Positions 41,966-52,200 of a stretch of DNA of 64,000 bases are shown here, one piece after another (within the stretch, counting starts at the first letter, position 1; each line of letters begins with the position of its first letter). Both the position numbers and the translations under genes were made by a program. Source of the stretch: Alistipes megaguti (lineage in GTDB: Bacteria; Bacteroidota; Bacteroidia; Bacteroidales; Rikenellaceae). The notes under the pieces were generated by a model that saw only the letters and a list, made by a program, of their open reading frames with translations, was not told where the DNA came from and made no database searches. Where the stretch lies: the NCBI RefSeq assembly GCF_900604385.1, contig NZ_LR027382.1, positions 496,001-560,000 of the forward strand, given 5' to 3'.

Positions 41966-44900
41966 TTAGAATTGGAATTTCACGGAGAATCCGATGTTGC
42001 GCAGGCTGGGCAGCATGAAGTAGTCCACGCCCTGCAGGAAGTTGTCGGAGGTCGAGGTGGTCAGTTCGGGATCGAACGGCGCCTTGTTGTAGATCATCCA
42101 CAGGTTGCGGCCCACGAGCGAGACGGTCATCCCCATCTTGTTGCGGAACCACTTGCGCGGCAGCGAGTAGCTCAGCGAGAGCTCCTGCAGACGGACGTTC
42201 GTGGCCGAATAGATGTAGTAGGCTCCGGCGCCCGTACCGGCACCGATCGTCTGGTAGTAGTTCCTGGCATCGACCAGCCCGTTGTTGATCCGCACGCCGC
42301 CGGCGTCACGCGCCGCGGCCGAACGCTCCGAAACGCCGTAGTAGTCGAGGAAGGCCTCCGTATTCGAGACGACCGATCCGCCCAGCCGGGCCGCAATCAT
42401 GGCCGACAGCGTTACGCCCTTGTAGGAGAAGCTGTTGCTCCAGCCCAGGTTGCCCTTCGGGAGCAGCGAGGCGACCTTGCGGCGTTCGGTGGTCGTCAGT
42501 TCGACCTGATTGGTCGACGGATCGACATAGATGTTGCCGTTGCCGTCGGTGCGCAGTTCGCGGTTGATGTAGAGGTCACCCATCGTTCCGCCCTCGTAGA
42601 GGATCACCTGCGGCGAACCCGTGTTGCCGAGGGTTGCCTTCTCCAGATAGGGCATCTCGATCGGCTTGCCGTCGACGGGGCTGATCACGCCGTCGGCCAG
42701 ACGGATGATCCGGTTGCGGTTGGTCGTGTAGGTGAGGCTCGTATCCCACGAGAAATCCTTCCAGGTGTTGTGATAGCCGAGCAGGAGTTCCAGACCCGTA
42801 TTGCGGACCTGACCGGCCTGCACCAGCACCGACGAATAGCCCGACGTCGACGAAGGGGTCGACTCGAAGGTCTGGTTGTAGGTGTCCGAACGGTACCACG
42901 TGGCATCGAGGTTCAGCTTGCCGCCGAAGAAGCGGGCATTCAGACCCACCTCCCACGATTTGGTCTTCTCGGGTTTGAGGTTGTCGTTCGGGAAGCGGTG
43001 GTTCGAGTCCCACTCGTGGTTCTGGGCGCGGTACTCGTAGTAGGGGCTCGTCAGGTAGGCGGCGTACGAGGAGCCGACGGCCGAATAGGAGGCGCGCACC
43101 TTCAGGAACGAGAACCAGTCGGGAAGATCGACCATCTCGGAGATCACGCCCGACAGACCCACCGACGGATAGAAGAACGAACTGTATTTCGAGAAGGCCA
43201 GCGCCGACTCCCAGTCGTTGCGGCCCGTGACGGTCAGGTAGAGCATGTTCTTCCACCCCACCTCGACGTTGGCGAAGATGCTCTGCGACTGAACCCGCGA
43301 TCCGTCCTCACGCTCGCGGTAGGAGGTGGTCGAGATGTTGGTGATCGAGAAGAAGTTGGGGATCTTGCGCAGGTCGCCGCCCCAGCCCATCAGATCCATC
43401 TGCACGTCCTTGATCGAGGCGCCGACGTTGGCCGTCAGGTGCCAGTCGTCGGAGAAGTAGTGGTCGATGTTGGCGATGACGTCGGCATAGATCTGACGGT
43501 CGTTGCGCTTGGTGATGTTGTAGAGACCCTTCTCACCGGCGAAGTTCGTATCCGTACCGGCGTAGCGCTTGTTGGTGATGTCCATGTCCGAGTTGTCGAC
43601 CTTCACGCGGCCCGTCACGTTGAGCCACTTCGTGATGTCGTACTTCAGACTGGCCGAGAGCATGTAGCGGCGCTTCTTCGACTCGTTGATCATCTTGTGC
43701 ATGATCCAGTAGGGGTTCTGGAACGACATGTCGCCCGAACCGTAGGTCCAGTTCGGGATGTAGAGGTTGCGCGACTCGTCCCAGATCTGGTACATGCGCA
43801 CGTTGTCGAAATCCTCGCCGCGCGGGAAGAGGTAGAGCGCCGGCAGCGGGTTGAAGTACTGTCCCGAGGCGATCATGTTCTTGTTGTTCTGCAGGATATA
43901 GCTGGCACTCAGGTCGAGCGTCATCCGGTCGTTGAGAAACGAGCTCACGTCCCGCATCGTGAAGTTGTAACGGTTGTAACCGCTGTTGGGCAGGATGTTC
44001 CGGGCATTGGTCGTCGCGGCCGAGAAATAGGCCTGGTGACGCTTCGTGCCGGTGGAGAACGAAAACGAATTGCTGACGTTCGAACCCGTATTGAAGAAGC
44101 TCGAGGGGTCGAACCGCCGCGACGTCGCAGCGCCCCAGCTCTGATAGGATCCCACCTCGTTGCCGTAGCGGTTCTGGAAGCGCGGCATGACGAACGGCAT
44201 CGAGAAGGTGGTGCTGTTCGAGACGCTCACCTGCGTCTTGCCCGCCTCCCCCTTCTTGGTGTTGATCAGCACCACGCCGTTGGCGGCATCCGAACCGTAG
44301 AGGGCTGCGGCCGAAGGGCCCGTCAGCACCGAAATCGACTCGATGTCGGCGGGGTTGATGTCGGCCACGCCGTCCGAACCGAGGTAGTTGCCCTGCAGGC
44401 CGTCGTCCGAGGAGCCGAACGAGACGTTGGTCATCGGCACACCGTCGATCACATAGAGGGCGTTGTTGTCCTTGTAGATGGATTTCGCACCGCGCATCAC
44501 CACGCGCACCGCACCGCCCACGCCGGCTGCCGAGGAGTTGATCTGCACACCGGCTACCTTGCCGTTGAGCGAGTTCATGAAGTTCGCATCCTGCACGGTC
44601 ATGATCTCTTCGGCCTTGACCTGCTGCACGTTGTAGGAGAGGGCTTTCTCCTGGCGCTTGATACCGAGGGCCGTCACGACGACGTTCTCCACGGCCACGG
44701 CCGACTCCTGCAACGTGATGTCGAACTGCGTCCGCCCGTCGACGGGCACCTCCTGCGACTCGTAGCCCAGATAGTCGAAGAGCAGCACCGGATGGGCCGT
44801 TCCTTCGGGAATGCGCAGCGTGAAGCGGCCGTCCACATCGGTGCTCACACCCAGGGTCGTACCCTTGAGGATCACCGAGGCTCCGATGACCGGCAGGCCG

Positions 44901-45292
44901 TGGGCATCGACGACCCGTCCGGAGATTTCACCCGGCGCAGCAGCCGATGCAAGGGGGGGGGTCCGCAGCTCTCCGGCCGAAAGAATGATGTTCGAGCCCT
45001 TGATTTCGTAGGAGATTCCCGTACCGCGGACCATCTGACCGAGGGCCTCCGTCACGGGGAGATTGTCAGCCACAACGCTGACCGTATGGTCGATGTTGAG
45101 ACTCTTGTCGTAGATGAACAGATAGCGGGTCTGCTTCTCGATTTCGTTCATGACCCGTTCCATTTTGACTTGCCGCAGGTCGATGGTGACGCGTGCGGTC
45201 TGAGCCGCGGCCGGACGTGCCCCGAGGCACAGAATCGCCGCGAACAGGAAGATTATCAGGCTTTTCATTTGGCCTGATACTTTTTTCTTCAT
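41966..45292 (-). CDS. susC: SusC/RagA TonB-dependent outer-membrane transporter (locus 1)
   Basis: A 1108-residue transporter with a signal peptide (cleaved near residue 30). An STN domain follows (about 35-105), then a carboxypeptidase D regulatory-like domain (about 117-200), the plug (about 210-330) and the beta-barrel ending in an aromatic residue (KFQF). The STN domain signals to the FecR anti-sigma encoded upstream. Codons 111-114 (TPPL) contain nine consecutive C in the coding strand (44953-44961 as G on plus), placed between STN and the rest; slippage would stop translation there. The frame is open as sequenced. Confidence 0.95.
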   Translation of the reverse strand: MKKKVSGQMKSLIIFLFAAILCLGARPAAAQTARVTIDLRQVKMERVMNEIEKQTRYLFIYDKSLNIDHTVSVVADNLPVTEALGQMVRGTGISYEIKGSNIILSAGELRTPPLASAAAPGEISGRVVDAHGLPVIGASVILKGTTLGVSTDVDGRFTLRIPEGTAHPVLLFDYLGYESQEVPVDGRTQFDITLQESAVAVENVVVTALGIKRQEKALSYNVQQVKAEEIMTVQDANFMNSLNGKVAGVQINSSAAGVGGAVRVVMRGAKSIYKDNNALYVIDGVPMTNVSFGSSDDGLQGNYLGSDGVADINPADIESISVLTGPSAAALYGSDAANGVVLINTKKGEAGKTQVSVSNSTTFSMPFVMPRFQNRYGNEVGSYQSWGAATSRRFDPSSFFNTGSNVSNSFSFSTGTKRHQAYFSAATTNARNILPNSGYNRYNFTMRDVSSFLNDRMTLDLSASYILQNNKNMIASGQYFNPLPALYLFPRGEDFDNVRMYQIWDESRNLYIPNWTYGSGDMSFQNPYWIMHKMINESKKRRYMLSASLKYDITKWLNVTGRVKVDNSDMDITNKRYAGTDTNFAGEKGLYNITKRNDRQIYADVIANIDHYFSDDWHLTANVGASIKDVQMDLMGWGGDLRKIPNFFSITNISTTSYREREDGSRVQSQSIFANVEVGWKNMLYLTVTGRNDWESALAFSKYSSFFYPSVGLSGVISEMVDLPDWFSFLKVRASYSAVGSSYAAYLTSPYYEYRAQNHEWDSNHRFPNDNLKPEKTKSWEVGLNARFFGGKLNLDATWYRSDTYNQTFESTPSSTSGYSSVLVQAGQVRNTGLELLLGYHNTWKDFSWDTSLTYTTNRNRIIRLADGVISPVDGKPIEMPYLEKATLGNTGSPQVILYEGGTMGDLYINRELRTDGNGNIYVDPSTNQVELTTTERRKVASLLPKGNLGWSNSFSYKGVTLSAMIAARLGGSVVSNTEAFLDYYGVSERSAAARDAGGVRINNGLVDARNYYQTIGAGTGAGAYYIYSATNVRLQELSLSYSLPRKWFRNKMGMTVSLVGRNLWMIYNKAPFDPELTTSTSDNFLQGVDYFMLPSLRNIGFSVKFQF
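44953..44961 (-). repeat. C9 homopolymer inside susC coding sequence
   Basis: Nine C on the coding strand span codons 111-114 of the locus 1 susC. Gain or loss of one base would shift the frame just after the STN domain, removing plug and barrel. This is the only long homopolymer found inside a gene here. Confidence 0.85.
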
Positions 45293-45493
45293 ATCTTTGC
45301 AGATTGGTTAAAGGATAATAATTCAGGTTGTTCCAAGGCTGGGAATAGACCGTTATCCTGACGGCCCGGAGTTGTTGGCGCAATTCCGGGTTTTTCTTTC
45401 ACGAAATGTCCGCAGAGGACCGGATACGGTCGAAAAGAGACGGATTACAGCATCATAGGCAGGCGGAGTTTAAGGTTCGGGAATTCAGGTTTA

Positions 45494-46453
45494 TCAATAG
45501 ATCGTAATTACGTTGGTCTGGGTATCGTAGGTGTATCGGAAGTCGCCGTTGCGCTGCAGGATGCTCAGGGCGTGTTCGATGCCGTCCGAGATGCGGATCT
45601 TGCCGATCGACCCGACTTTGGGCAGCTGCTTGAGCCGCACGTCGAAGCGTACGCCGTAACAACTCTCGAAGCGTGCAAGGATCTCCTCGAACGAACAGCC
45701 ACCGATCGAGATCTGCCCCTCGGTCCAGAGGTATTCGTTCGGATCGTCGGCAGGTTCGACGCGCAGGCGCCCCTCTTCGAGCAGGACCCGCTCGTTGGGG
45801 CGGAGCGTTACCTGCTGATGGAGCGAATCGCGGGAGGTGACGCGGACACTGCCACGGAAGAGAGCCGTCGAGAACTCATCGTTCTGCTCGTCGGCACGGA
45901 CGTTGAATCGGGTGCCGAGCACCTCCACGCGGCAGGCGTAGGTCTCGACGATGAAGGGGCGTTCGGCATTGCCCGTCACATCGAAAAGGGCCGTACCCCG
46001 GAGCTTCACCTGGCGCGTCGCACCGGCAAAGAGGGCCGGATATTCGAGCTCCGAGCCGGAGTTGAGCCACACCGAGGTGCCGTCCTGCAGCGTAAGGTTG
46101 ATGCGTTGTCCGGCGGGGACGACGATCCGGTTGGTCAGCTGCTCCCAGTTGTGTTCGCGGTGGGAGATGACCCCCCAGCTGATCCCCACGGCCAGAGCCA
46201 CCACGGCGGCAATCCGCAGGGCGGGTACGGCCAGACGCCGGAGGGCTCCCGAACGGCGGCCGGGACGCGACTCCGACACGCGGGCACGGGCCTTCGGACG
46301 GGGAGCAAAGAGTTGCAGGGCCGTAAACAGGGCACGTTCGCGGTCGAACGTCCGACGATTCTCCGCATCGGCGTCGAGCCACTCCATGAGGCGGCGCTCC
46401 TCCTCGGGGGAGGCTTCACCTCGGAAAAACCGGTACAGTGTCTCTTTTCCCAT
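45494..46453 (-). CDS. FecR-type anti-sigma factor (locus 1)
   Basis: A 319-residue FecR-like protein. The cytoplasmic N-terminal part (about 1-80, FFRGEASPEEERRLMEWL) is followed by one membrane helix (about 91-108), a FecR periplasmic domain (IVVPAGQRINLTLQDGTSVWLNSGSELEYP) and a DUF4974 C-terminal domain. It should hold the adjacent ECF sigma until SusC binds ligand. ATG 46453 (MGKETLYRFF) was chosen because it begins the conserved domain; an upstream in-frame ATG at 46528 adds 25 unrelated residues. A 201-nt gap separates it from susC. Confidence 0.9.
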   Translation of the reverse strand: MGKETLYRFFRGEASPEEERRLMEWLDADAENRRTFDRERALFTALQLFAPRPKARARVSESRPGRRSGALRRLAVPALRIAAVVALAVGISWGVISHREHNWEQLTNRIVVPAGQRINLTLQDGTSVWLNSGSELEYPALFAGATRQVKLRGTALFDVTGNAERPFIVETYACRVEVLGTRFNVRADEQNDEFSTALFRGSVRVTSRDSLHQQVTLRPNERVLLEEGRLRVEPADDPNEYLWTEGQISIGGCSFEEILARFESCYGVRFDVRLKQLPKVGSIGKIRISDGIEHALSILQRNGDFRYTYDTQTNVITIY

Positions 46454-46547
46454 GCTTCGGCAGTTCGTTTTGGGGTGCATACATCCTAAAAGCACTTCAG
46501 CGAAGCGTTTTACCGGAAGAAAATGCATTTTTTTTGAAAAAGTGATT

Positions 46548-47141
46548 TCAGGGTCTGGAGAGACGCTCCAGAAGGGCTGCCGCCAGCACGGCCGGCAGAT
46601 AGTCGTGCAGTCCCCGGCGCAACGCGGTCAGGGCCTTCTCGAGTTCGGTGGCCACGCGGCGTTCAGTGATGCCGAACAGTTCGGCCACCTCGCGGTAGGA
46701 ACGCCCCCGGAAACGCTGTTCGGTGAAGACGCCGCGCGTCAGCTCGGGCATCTCGTCCAGACTCTCGCGCACGAGCCGTTCGATCTCCCCCTCGAAGAGC
46801 TGCCGGGGGTCGCACATCTCCAGCGAACGGATGTTCTCGCGCAGCACACGGTTCTCCAGCGCCTCCATCTCGTTGTGGGCCCGCAGACGGACCAGCCGGG
46901 CCCGCAAGTGGTTCAGACACTTGTGGCGCAGCGTCGTGAAGACATAGGCCGCCACGTTGCACGAGGGGTCGATGCGGCCGCGGTTCTCCCAGAAGTAGAG
47001 GAACGAATCGGTGACCAGATCCTCGGCCGCGAGCCGGTCCTTGACATATCCGCGGGCGAACTCGATGAAGCGCGGACGGTACTCGTCATAGAGCCGGCCG
47101 AAATCATCATCGTCATTCCTGTTGACAGAGGTGTGTTCCAC
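46548..47141 (-). CDS. ECF-type RNA polymerase sigma factor (locus 1)
   Basis: A 197-residue sigma-70 of the ECF type. Region 2 (ARGYVKDRLAAEDLVTDSFLYFWENR) and region 4 (FRGRSYREVAELFGITERRVATELEKALTALR) are clear. It is predicted to switch on the downstream susC operon once released by FecR. A -7-like TATATTTG on the minus strand lies at 47165-47172. It is divergent from a second ECF sigma at 47448. Confidence 0.93.
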   Translation of the reverse strand: MEHTSVNRNDDDDFGRLYDEYRPRFIEFARGYVKDRLAAEDLVTDSFLYFWENRGRIDPSCNVAAYVFTTLRHKCLNHLRARLVRLRAHNEMEALENRVLRENIRSLEMCDPRQLFEGEIERLVRESLDEMPELTRGVFTEQRFRGRSYREVAELFGITERRVATELEKALTALRRGLHDYLPAVLAAALLERLSRP

Positions 47142-47447
47142 GGAGAAGTTGCATTTGAATTGTACAAATATACTATTTTTTGCAAAAAGTCATCTCCGCA
47201 AAAAAATCGCTACCGGGAAGAGGCCGTCTCTTTGAAGGTGGAACAGCAGAAGAGACGATACTGTCGGACGAAGCGGTTCCGGACTGTAAGAAGCCGTTCA
47301 GTACCCCGCCGGGAGAGGTTGCATCTTCATGAAAAATCAAATCGGGGCTTCGGTATCTCGCAAATAATTTCTATATTTACCTCACGGCAGGCCCCTCGCC
47401 GAAGGCAGCAAAGAACTGATAACCAGAAACATGAACCCTTCAAAGAG
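47142..47447. promoter_or_regulatory. Divergent regulatory region between two ECF sigma genes
   Basis: A 306-nt spacer with no gene. Minus-strand -7 candidate TATATTTG (47165-47172) faces locus 1. For locus 2, TATATTTA (47372-47379) with TTC 20 nt upstream (47349-47351) is a near-consensus promoter. The right sigma starts at ATG 47448; an ATG at 47431 opens only a five-codon frame. Confidence 0.5.
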
Positions 47448-48002
47448 ATGACGGACACCGAGTTGGCACAGGAGATACGCCAAGACAACCACCTGGCATT
47501 CGCGATGGCGTACGACAAATACCACCGGCAACTCTATGCCTTCGCCTACCGATATACCCGCACAGGTTCGGCCGCCGAGGATATCGTCCAGCAGGCCTTC
47601 CTCAAGTTGTGGGAAAACCGTTCGCGGCTCGATCCGCAATCCGGACTGGGAGGCTATCTCTTTACCATCTCCAGAAATCTGACACTCAACGTGCTGAGAT
47701 CCGGAATCCCCACCGACGGAGCCTGGGAACGAATGACAGAGAGGAATTCGGCCGGATTCCTGAATGAGCTCGAACGCCGCGACCTGCTCGACAAGCTCGA
47801 CCAGGCTATCGGACGCCTCTCCCCGCAGAAGATCGCCGTCTGCCGCATGAAACTCCACGAAGGGCTCTCGAATGCCGAGATCGCCGAACGGCTCCACATC
47901 TCGGTCAACACCGTCAAGGTTCTCTACCACCAGTCGATCCAGCAACTGCGCAAGATGATCGGAGCCGGGTGTCTGCTGCTACTCCTGCTGTTGGAAAACT
48001 GA
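47448..48002 (+). CDS. ECF-type RNA polymerase sigma factor (locus 2)
   Basis: A 184-residue ECF sigma factor. Region 2 is AFAYRYTRTGSAAEDIVQQAFLKLWENR; region 4 is LHEGLSNAEIAERLHISVNTVKVLYHQSIQQLRK. It ends in a poly-Leu tail (GCLLLLLLLEN). The open frame continues far upstream, but only the part from ATG 47448 is sigma-like. It precedes a FecR gene and the second SusCD pair, which it should control. Confidence 0.93.
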   Translation: MTDTELAQEIRQDNHLAFAMAYDKYHRQLYAFAYRYTRTGSAAEDIVQQAFLKLWENRSRLDPQSGLGGYLFTISRNLTLNVLRSGIPTDGAWERMTERNSAGFLNELERRDLLDKLDQAIGRLSPQKIAVCRMKLHEGLSNAEIAERLHISVNTVKVLYHQSIQQLRKMIGAGCLLLLLLLEN

Positions 48003-48086
48003 TCCACAACGGATCGGTCCGAAAAAATCGCTCTCCGGCATAATACTTTTCCCCGCGCCGTGTGTATTTATGATAAAACACGGCCC

Positions 48087-49112
48087 ATGAAACCGACCTC
48101 ATCCCCCCGACCCGAAACCGACCGCGACCTGTTGCTCGCCTTTTTCGAAGGAAACTGTCCTCCGGAACGCGAGAAGGAGGCCCGCCGGCTGCTGAAGACC
48201 CCCGCCGGACAGATGATCGCCGCCAAGGCAATGGATCGGGACATCAAACAGGCACTGAACGATCCCCACGCCCTGCTTTCGGAGGCCGTGCCGCAACCCT
48301 CCGCCGAACTGCGCGAACGGATTCTGAAAGAGATCGGCCGCCGCAGCCGCCGTCACAACCGCCTGCTCAAACTCCGGATGGCCGCGGCCGTCGCCCTGCC
48401 GCTCATTCTGCTCAACCTGCTGCTACTCACACAGCTGGAGCCCTGGGACGGAGTGGAGACTGCCAGCCGGAAGATCGTGGTCCCGGCCGGCGAACAGATG
48501 CACGTGCTCATGGCCGACGGCACCTCCGTGATGCTCAATTCCGAAACGACTCTCGAATACCCTTCCCGCTTCGACCGCCGGCGGCGCGAGGTGAAACTCC
48601 ACGGCGAAGCCTTCTTCGACGTGGCCAAGGATGCCAAACGCCCCTTTGTGGTCCAGACCGACGGTCTCTCGATCCGGGTGGTGGGGACACGGTTCAACCT
48701 CAACACGGCCTCGCCCGGCATCACCAGCCTCTATCTGCAGGAGGGAAAGGTGAGGGCCCGGGAGCTGGTCTCGGGACAGGAACGCAACTACGAACTGCAC
48801 CCCGGACAACTGCTCGAACTGAACCGCGAATCGGGTGAAACCCTTCTGAAGAGCGATGCCGACTCGACGCAGCTCATGGGGTGGATGCACAAACGATACT
48901 ATTTCAAGAATACGCCGCTGCGTGATCTGCTCGCTTTCCTGGAGCGGAACTACGGCGTGGAGTGCCGCGTCTGCGACGAGAGTCTTTACAGGTACACCTA
49001 TACGATCAACTTCTACAACGAATCCATCGACCAGATTCTCTCGGCTATGGAACGCATTACACCGCTGCGGATCGTGCGGATAAACGATTCGATCACCATC
49101 TACCCGCTCTAA
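48087..49112 (+). CDS. FecR-type anti-sigma factor (locus 2)
   Basis: A 341-residue FecR-like protein. A cytoplasmic N-terminal segment (about 1-90) is followed by a membrane helix (about 96-113), a FecR domain (IVVPAGEQMHVLMADGTSVMLNSETTLEYP) and a C-terminal DUF4974 domain. It is the partner of the sigma factor 84 nt upstream and senses the STN domain of the next SusC. ATG 48087 was chosen; an in-frame GTG at 48060 is possible but adds nine residues of no known domain. Confidence 0.9.
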   Translation: MKPTSSPRPETDRDLLLAFFEGNCPPEREKEARRLLKTPAGQMIAAKAMDRDIKQALNDPHALLSEAVPQPSAELRERILKEIGRRSRRHNRLLKLRMAAAVALPLILLNLLLLTQLEPWDGVETASRKIVVPAGEQMHVLMADGTSVMLNSETTLEYPSRFDRRRREVKLHGEAFFDVAKDAKRPFVVQTDGLSIRVVGTRFNLNTASPGITSLYLQEGKVRARELVSGQERNYELHPGQLLELNRESGETLLKSDADSTQLMGWMHKRYYFKNTPLRDLLAFLERNYGVECRVCDESLYRYTYTINFYNESIDQILSAMERITPLRIVRINDSITIYPL

Positions 49113-49270
49113 AACCAAAAACCATGAAAACCGACCTGAACAAACCTCAAAACTTCCCGCCTATGACCTGACACCCCCCCAATACCAAAAAAAGTCGGAC
49201 ATGCCCCACATGCCCGACCCGAATGGCAGAATCAGTCCTCTTTTTTCCAATTCTAACCAACCGCAAATGT

Positions 49271-52200
49271 ATGAAAAACAAATTACATTCGGGGGAAGTC
49301 GGGTCAAAAAAATACCCATTGGCCCGGATCGCTTTCCTGATTGTCTTTTTCGTGTTTTCGTCGACGACGAACCTGTGGGCCCAGAAAGTCACGTTGATCT
49401 TCTCGCAAACCCGGCTTGAACGGGTTCTGGACGAGATCTCCCGCCAGACGCACTATACGTTCGCCTTCAGCCCCGAGGTGGTCGACGTCACACGCAACGT
49501 CTCGATCCGCAAGACCAACGCCGATCTGAAGGAGATTCTCACCGAACTCTTCGCCGGAACACGCATCTCGTACCGCATCGCCGACCGGAAGATCTTCCTG
49601 GCCGACCGTGCCACCATGAAGCAGGAACAGACCTGGATCGTCTCGGGAAAGATCTCCGACGAACAGGGCTCCCCGATCGTCGGAGCCACCATCCTGCTGC
49701 AGGGCACCACGCGCGGCACCACCTCCAATGCCGACGGTTCCTACCGCATCACCGTCCGTGAGAGCGACCGTTCACCCGTGCTGCTCTTCTCCTTCATCGG
49801 GTACGACCTGCAGCAGATTCCCGTCTCGCCCACGCGGTCGATCGTCAACGTGACGATGCGCGCCTCGTCGACAGCCATTCAGGATGTCGTGGTCACGGCC
49901 CTCGGCATCACCCGTCAGGAGCAGTCGCTCGGTTACGCCGTCTCGAAGGTCGACAACGAAGCGCTGAACACCACCGTCTCGAGCAACTGGCTCAATTCGC
50001 TCTCGGGCAAGGTCGCCGGTCTGAACCTCGAAGGCACCTCATCGGGACCCGGCGGCTCGCTGCGCGTGACGCTGCGCGGCGAGGGTTCGCTCTCGCACGA
50101 CAAAAACACGGCGCTCTTTGTCGTGGACGGCATTCCGATCAGCAGCGACATGACCGCCAGCAGCTCTGCCTCGCAGACCTTCGACACCGACGCCCCGATC
50201 GACTACGGCAACGGCGCCAGCGACCTCAACCCCGAGGACATTGAATCGGTATCGGTGCTCAAGGGCCCGGCCGCCACGGCCCTCTACGGATCGCGGGCCG
50301 CCAACGGCGCCATCATCATCACCACCAAATCGGGCCGCACGACCAAGGGCATCGGCGTTTCGTTCAACTCGTCGTTCACCTTCGAGCGTGCCGGCTACTG
50401 GCCCGACTTCCAGACCGAATACGGTGCCGGAAACGGCAACCTCACCAACGTCATCCAGCAGCGGTACTACAACTACTGGACCGTCCGGGCCGAGGATGCC
50501 GAAGACGGCATCGAAGCCCCGACGCGCATCTATTCGCGCATGGGCTTCGGACCGAAATTCGAGGGTCAGATGTTCTACCAGTACGAATCACGCGACTGGG
50601 AGACCGGCAAATACCACAAACTTCCCTGGCAATACAACGACAACTGGTACAAGGGACTCTTCCAGACCGGCATCACCTACAATAACAGCGTATCGGTCGA
50701 GGGCAGCAACGGCAACGGCACGTCGGTCCGCCTCTCGATCCGCGACTCGCGCAACAACTGGATCGTTCCCAACACGGGATACAACAGCCAGAACATCAGC
50801 TTCTCGGTCAGTTCCAAGCTCAACCGCTTCATCTCGTTCAAGGGCAAGGTGACCTACTACCGCAAAAACAGCGACAACCTCCCCATGTCGGGTTACAACC
50901 CCGCCGCACCGCTCTATACGCTGCTGTGGAATCCGACGGTCATCGGCGTGGATTCCTACGCCCGGGAGTACTACAACGACCGGATCCGCCAGATGTACGA
51001 AGCCGGTACGGAGTATCTGCTCATCAACTCCTCGTACGCCGACAACGTCTACATGCAGCTCTACCAGCAGCTCAACACGCTGGATCGTGACCGCGTCTAC
51101 GGCAACGTCGCCCTGACGCTCAACCTGCACAAGAACCTCACGCTCGACCTGCGTTCGGGTGTCGACTTCTATAACGACTTCCGCACCCAGCAGAAACCCT
51201 GGTACTCGAACGGCTACAAGTACGGCTACTACAAGGAGCAGACTGTGCGCAACTACGAGATGAACAACGACTTTCTGCTCACCTACAAGCGCCGCTTCGG
51301 CGACTTCGACCTCACGGCCTCATTCGGCGGCAACAACATGGTCTACAACTACCAGAACGTACAGCTGACGGCCAAGGACGGTCTGCAGGAGTACAACATC
51401 TACAAAATCAACAACTCGCGGTCGACGCCGCTCTCCTACGTGCGCCGCAGCAACAAGTCGGTCAACAGTTTCTACGGACTGGTCAACCTCTCGTGGCGTG
51501 ACATGATCTTCCTGGACATCACCGGCCGCAACGACTGGTCGAGTGCCCTGGCTCGCGGCAACAACTCCTACTTCTACCCCTCGGTGAGCACCAGCATCCT
51601 GCTCGATCGGCTGCTCAACCTCGGGGACAGCGCGCCGTGGATCAACATGCTCAAGATCCGGGGATCGTGGGCCAACGTCGGCAACGACACCTCGCCCTAC
51701 AGCCTGAACCACGTCTACTCGTCGAGCAATTTCGCCAGCGCCTACTACCTCTCGAGCACCATTCAGAATCCCGACATCAAACCCGAAAACGTCGAGAGCT
51801 TCGAAGTGGGTACCGAAGTGCACCTCTTCGACAACATCTGGTCCTTCGACGCCACCTACTACCACTCGAGCACCACCGACCAGATCATCGGTGTACCCGT
51901 CGACCAGGTCACCGGCGCCACCAGCAAACTTATCAATGCCGGCGAAGTGCGCAACGAGGGTGTCGAACTCTCCACGCGCATCGTCCCCATCCGGACGAAG
52001 GACACCCGCTGGGAGATCAACCTCAACTGGAGCAAGAACTGGAACCGACTCGTCAGCCTCGCCCCGGGCGTGGAGGTCTGGCAGATGAACTCGAACATGA
52101 ACGTCAGCGGCAACATCTACATCAACGCCTATCCGGGAACGGAGCTGGGCCGGCTCTACGGCCGCGGCTACAAACGGGCTCCGCAGGGCGCCTTCTACGT

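Noticed and set aside
43010..43020. GGTTCGAGTCC, a tRNA T-loop-like sequence
   Set aside because: It lies inside the susC reading frame and has no surrounding cloverleaf; coincidental.
40280..45277. Open frame of 1665 codons on the plus strand
   Set aside because: It lies antisense to susD and susC and reflects their codon bias; it has no signal, domains or own promoter.
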